From: Pseudomonas sp. Irchel s3h14
GTDB taxonomy: Bacteria > Pseudomonadota > Gammaproteobacteria > Pseudomonadales > Pseudomonadaceae
Assembly: GCF_900187425.1 (NCBI RefSeq)
Contig: NZ_FYDJ01000013.1
Coordinates: 62,001 to 126,000 of the forward strand
Reading direction: 5' to 3'
Length of the DNA: 64,000 nt
Below the pieces are notes generated by a model that was given only the letters and a program-made list of their open reading frames with translations, did not search any database and was not told the DNA's origin. Both the position numbers and the translations under genes were made by a program. This document shows, one piece after another, positions 62,135 to 64,000 of the stretch (position 1 is its first letter; every line of letters starts with the position of its first letter).

Positions 62135-63607
62135 TTAGCGGAACGGCGGCTCGTCGAAGCTGCGCAGTTTGCGCGAGTGCAGCGAGTTGAGTTCGGTGCG
62201 CAACAGATCCACCGCCTCGATGCCGATCTTCAAGTGCTGGCTGACCGCGCGTTCATAGAAGGCGTTGGCCGAACCCGGCAGTTTGATTTCGCTGTGCAAC
62301 GGTTTATCCGAAACACAGAGCAACGTGCCGTACGGAACCCGCAAGCGATAACCTTGCGCTGCGATGGTGCCGCTTTCCATGTCCACTGCCACGGCGCGAG
62401 ACAGGTTGATCAGCGGACGTTCCTGAGCCCAGCGCAATTCCCAGTTACGGTCATCGTAGGTCAGTACGGTGCCGGTGCGCAGGCGCTTTTTCAGCTCGTC
62501 GCCCTTCTCGCCAGTGATATTGGCCGCCGCTTGCTGCAACGCCATCTGCACTTCGGCCAAGGCCGGAATCGGAATATTCGGCGGCACGACCCGATCGAGA
62601 ATCCCGTCGCGGCGCATGTAAGCGTGCGCCAGCACGTAGTCGCCAATGGTCTGCGACTGACGCAAGCCGCCACAGTGGCCGATCATCAGCCAGCAATGCG
62701 GACGCAGTACCGCCAGGTGGTCGGTGATGTTCTTGGCGTTGGACGGGCCGACGCCGATGTTCACCAGGGTCACGCCGTGGCCGTCGCTGGCGATCAGGTG
62801 ATAGGCCGGCATTTGGTAGCGATGCCAAACCACACCGGCGGCAATCGCCGAGGCTTCGCCGTGGTCCATGCTCTTTTCGATGATCACGTTGCCCGGCAGA
62901 ACCATGCGCACGAAGCGCGGATCGCTGCGCAACTGTTCCAGGCCATGGACGATGAACTGGTCAACGTAGCGGTGGTAGTTGGTCAGCAGAATCCATGGCT
63001 GCACATGACGCCAGTCGCTGCCGGTGTAATGCACCAGACGGCGCAAGGAAAAATCCACCCGCGCGGCGTCGAACAGGGCCAGCGGCAGCGGGTCGGTATT
63101 TTCCCAATCGTACAAACCGTCGGCGATGCCATCGGTCGCGGCAGACAAATCGGTACTCGGGAACACCCGCGCCAGCACGGCAGCGGTGACGCCGGAGCCG
63201 GCCAGTTCTTCGCCCTGCTCAACCACGTACGGATAAGGAATATTTTGCTGGCTGATGCCGACCTCCACCGTCACGGTAAAGTCGTGCATCAGCGGCACCA
63301 GCTGTTCCAGCAGGTATTTACGGAAGGCGGCGGGATGAGTGACGGTGACGCTGTAAGTCCCCGGTAGCTGAACCTTGGCGTAGGCGCGAGTGGTCTGTGG
63401 GACTTCGCCCTGGCAATGGTAGGTCAGACGCAGTTCGGGATAACGAAACATCGCACGCTGTTCGGCGTCCGGTTCGACTCGATCCTTGAGGTAACGCTTG
63501 AGCGCCTGGTTCAGCGCGGTGGTTGCACGATTGTGCAAGAGCGCAAGCCGGTCCACGGCTTGCTCGGCGGTTTGAACGACAATAAAAGCTTCGGTCACGA
63601 TCAGCAT
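62135..63607 (-). CDS. amn: AMP nucleosidase
   Basis: Hydrolyses AMP to adenine and ribose-5-phosphate. The 490-residue protein has the family N-terminal AMP-binding domain (about 1-180) and a C-terminal nucleoside-phosphorylase-like domain (about 250-490) with LIASDGHGVTLVNIGVGPSNA and the catalytic region AVDMESGTIAAQG (about 416-428), the MESG-type purine-base motif. The start at MLIVTEAFIVV is preferred over an ATG nine codons upstream. Followed downstream by the cloverleaf repeat. Confidence 0.93.
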   Translation of the reverse strand: MLIVTEAFIVVQTAEQAVDRLALLHNRATTALNQALKRYLKDRVEPDAEQRAMFRYPELRLTYHCQGEVPQTTRAYAKVQLPGTYSVTVTHPAAFRKYLLEQLVPLMHDFTVTVEVGISQQNIPYPYVVEQGEELAGSGVTAAVLARVFPSTDLSAATDGIADGLYDWENTDPLPLALFDAARVDFSLRRLVHYTGSDWRHVQPWILLTNYHRYVDQFIVHGLEQLRSDPRFVRMVLPGNVIIEKSMDHGEASAIAAGVVWHRYQMPAYHLIASDGHGVTLVNIGVGPSNAKNITDHLAVLRPHCWLMIGHCGGLRQSQTIGDYVLAHAYMRRDGILDRVVPPNIPIPALAEVQMALQQAAANITGEKGDELKKRLRTGTVLTYDDRNWELRWAQERPLINLSRAVAVDMESGTIAAQGYRLRVPYGTLLCVSDKPLHSEIKLPGSANAFYERAVSQHLKIGIEAVDLLRTELNSLHSRKLRSFDEPPFR

Positions 63608-63706
63608 CCTGTGTTCTGACTTGCAGGCCTTCATCTTGCCTGCATCATCGCTTCACGGGAACAGTGGAGTGTTGATTCACAGATGCTATGCACACCATCA
63701 ATCCAA

Positions 63707-63795
63707 TGTGGGAGCGGGCTTGCTCGCGAATGCTGCGGTACATTCAAAATTGATGTGACTGACAAACCGCTTTCGCGAGCAAGCCCGCTCCCACA
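63707..63795. repeat. REPIN-type inverted pair, type A
   Basis: Arms beginning TGTGGGAGCGGGCTTGCTCG and ending with the reverse complement at 63795. Its spacer ACATTCAAAATTGATGTGAC resembles that of the copy at 38836. Lies between amn and the truncated gene. Confidence 0.92.
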
Positions 63796-63810
63796 GGGAT
63801 CCGGTGTCGA

Positions 63811-64000
63811 TCATAGAAGCGGCGTAGACCTCGCGACAATCGCTTCCACCTCCAGCCCACGTGGCAACGCGCCATACACCCGACCGGCCGAACCCAGGCG
63901 ACTCGCAATGAAGGCATCACTAACGGCGCCGTTGCCCGCCTCCAGCAACAGCTTGGCCTGAAGGCCCAAGGCGATGTCTTCGGTGAGCTGACGGGCGCGG
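63811..64000 (-). CDS. AidB-like acyl-CoA dehydrogenase, C-terminus (5' end outside window)
   Basis: The last 62 residues of a minus-strand gene, ending at TGA (63811-63813). The tail reads RQLTEDIALGLQAKLLLEAG, GAVSDAFIASRLG and YGALPRGLEVEAIV, matching the end of AidB-type isovaleryl-CoA dehydrogenases (…VADAFCASRL…YGTLP…). AidB-like proteins are induced by alkylation stress. Assignment rests on the C-terminal fragment only. Confidence 0.62.
   Translation of the reverse strand, partial: RARQLTEDIALGLQAKLLLEAGNGAVSDAFIASRLGSAGRVYGALPRGLEVEAIVARSTPLL

Overview
The window is chromosomal DNA from a high-GC gamma-proteobacterium, almost certainly a Pseudomonas of the P. fluorescens group. The evidence is the gene content and order (yjiA-ybdD-btsT/cstA, cyanide-insensitive oxidase cioAB with a DUF2474 gene, rlmG, trmA, type II aroQ, quiC, hrpB, amn), the G/C-rich third codon positions, and at least 13 REP/REPIN-type intergenic palindromes of the kinds typical of that group. 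No phage, plasmid, insertion sequence, CRISPR array, rRNA or tRNA was recognised. Both window edges cut genes: a GntR/FCD regulator on the left and an AidB-like acyl-CoA dehydrogenase on the right.

Layout. 0-5.9 kb: GntR remnant, btsT/cstA-ybdD-yjiA pyruvate-uptake type operon, PilZ protein, radA. 5.9-10.1 kb: an A/T-rich spacer with repeated TGTACA words, mscL, fpr, a LuxR-type solo regulator, rlmG. 10.2-16 kb: cioAB-DUF2474 behind a perfect Anr box, an MFS exporter, a higBA toxin-antitoxin pair, a DJ-1 family protein, a secreted DUF4879 protein. 16-20 kb: purine permease-trmA, then a DUF4160/DUF2442 pair. 20-25.5 kb and its transporter to 26.8 kb: a quinate/shikimate catabolic locus (LysR, aroQ, quinate/shikimate dehydrogenase, TetR, quiC, MFS carrier). 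26.8-33.4 kb: a second catabolic locus around an IclR regulator (EamA transporter, TIM-barrel isomerase, Gfo/Idh dehydrogenase on one side; a KstD-like flavoprotein and an aldo/keto reductase on the other). 33.4-47.6 kb: mostly housekeeping and poorly known genes (ypfJ, alpha/beta hydrolase, HAD, tesB, GNAT, HDAC-family deacetylase, flavoprotein, rhlE, EamA plus Lrp pair, exonuclease, NYN, DUF2076, YciC, EEP). 47.6-54.6 kb: an SsuABC/TauABC-like ABC importer, omega-aminotransferase, aldehyde dehydrogenase and LysR regulator. 54.6-64 kb: hrpB, lipoprotein, fieF, a Q/N/P-rich secreted protein, Lrp, DUF2788, rluE, amn.

How the genes work together. The quinate/shikimate genes would convert quinate or shikimate to 3-dehydroshikimate and then protocatechuate. 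The aroQ promoter and the quiC promoter carry near-identical elements (16 of 20 positions, both in the direction of transcription), most simply read as operators of the adjacent TetR protein. The IclR locus shows the same logic: the two transcription units flanking the iclR gene share a 19-bp element matching at 16 positions. The amine-type locus at 50-54 kb has two promoters that match without gaps at 51 of 72 positions. These three promoter pairs, found by reading the sequence, define three small regulons; the IclR-controlled one has no obvious textbook pathway and is the best candidate for an undescribed system. A further novelty is a pair of about 260-bp intergenic elements (57.2 and 61.8 kb) with perfect terminal inverted repeats whose sequences differ between copies, and internal hairpins whose stems covary.
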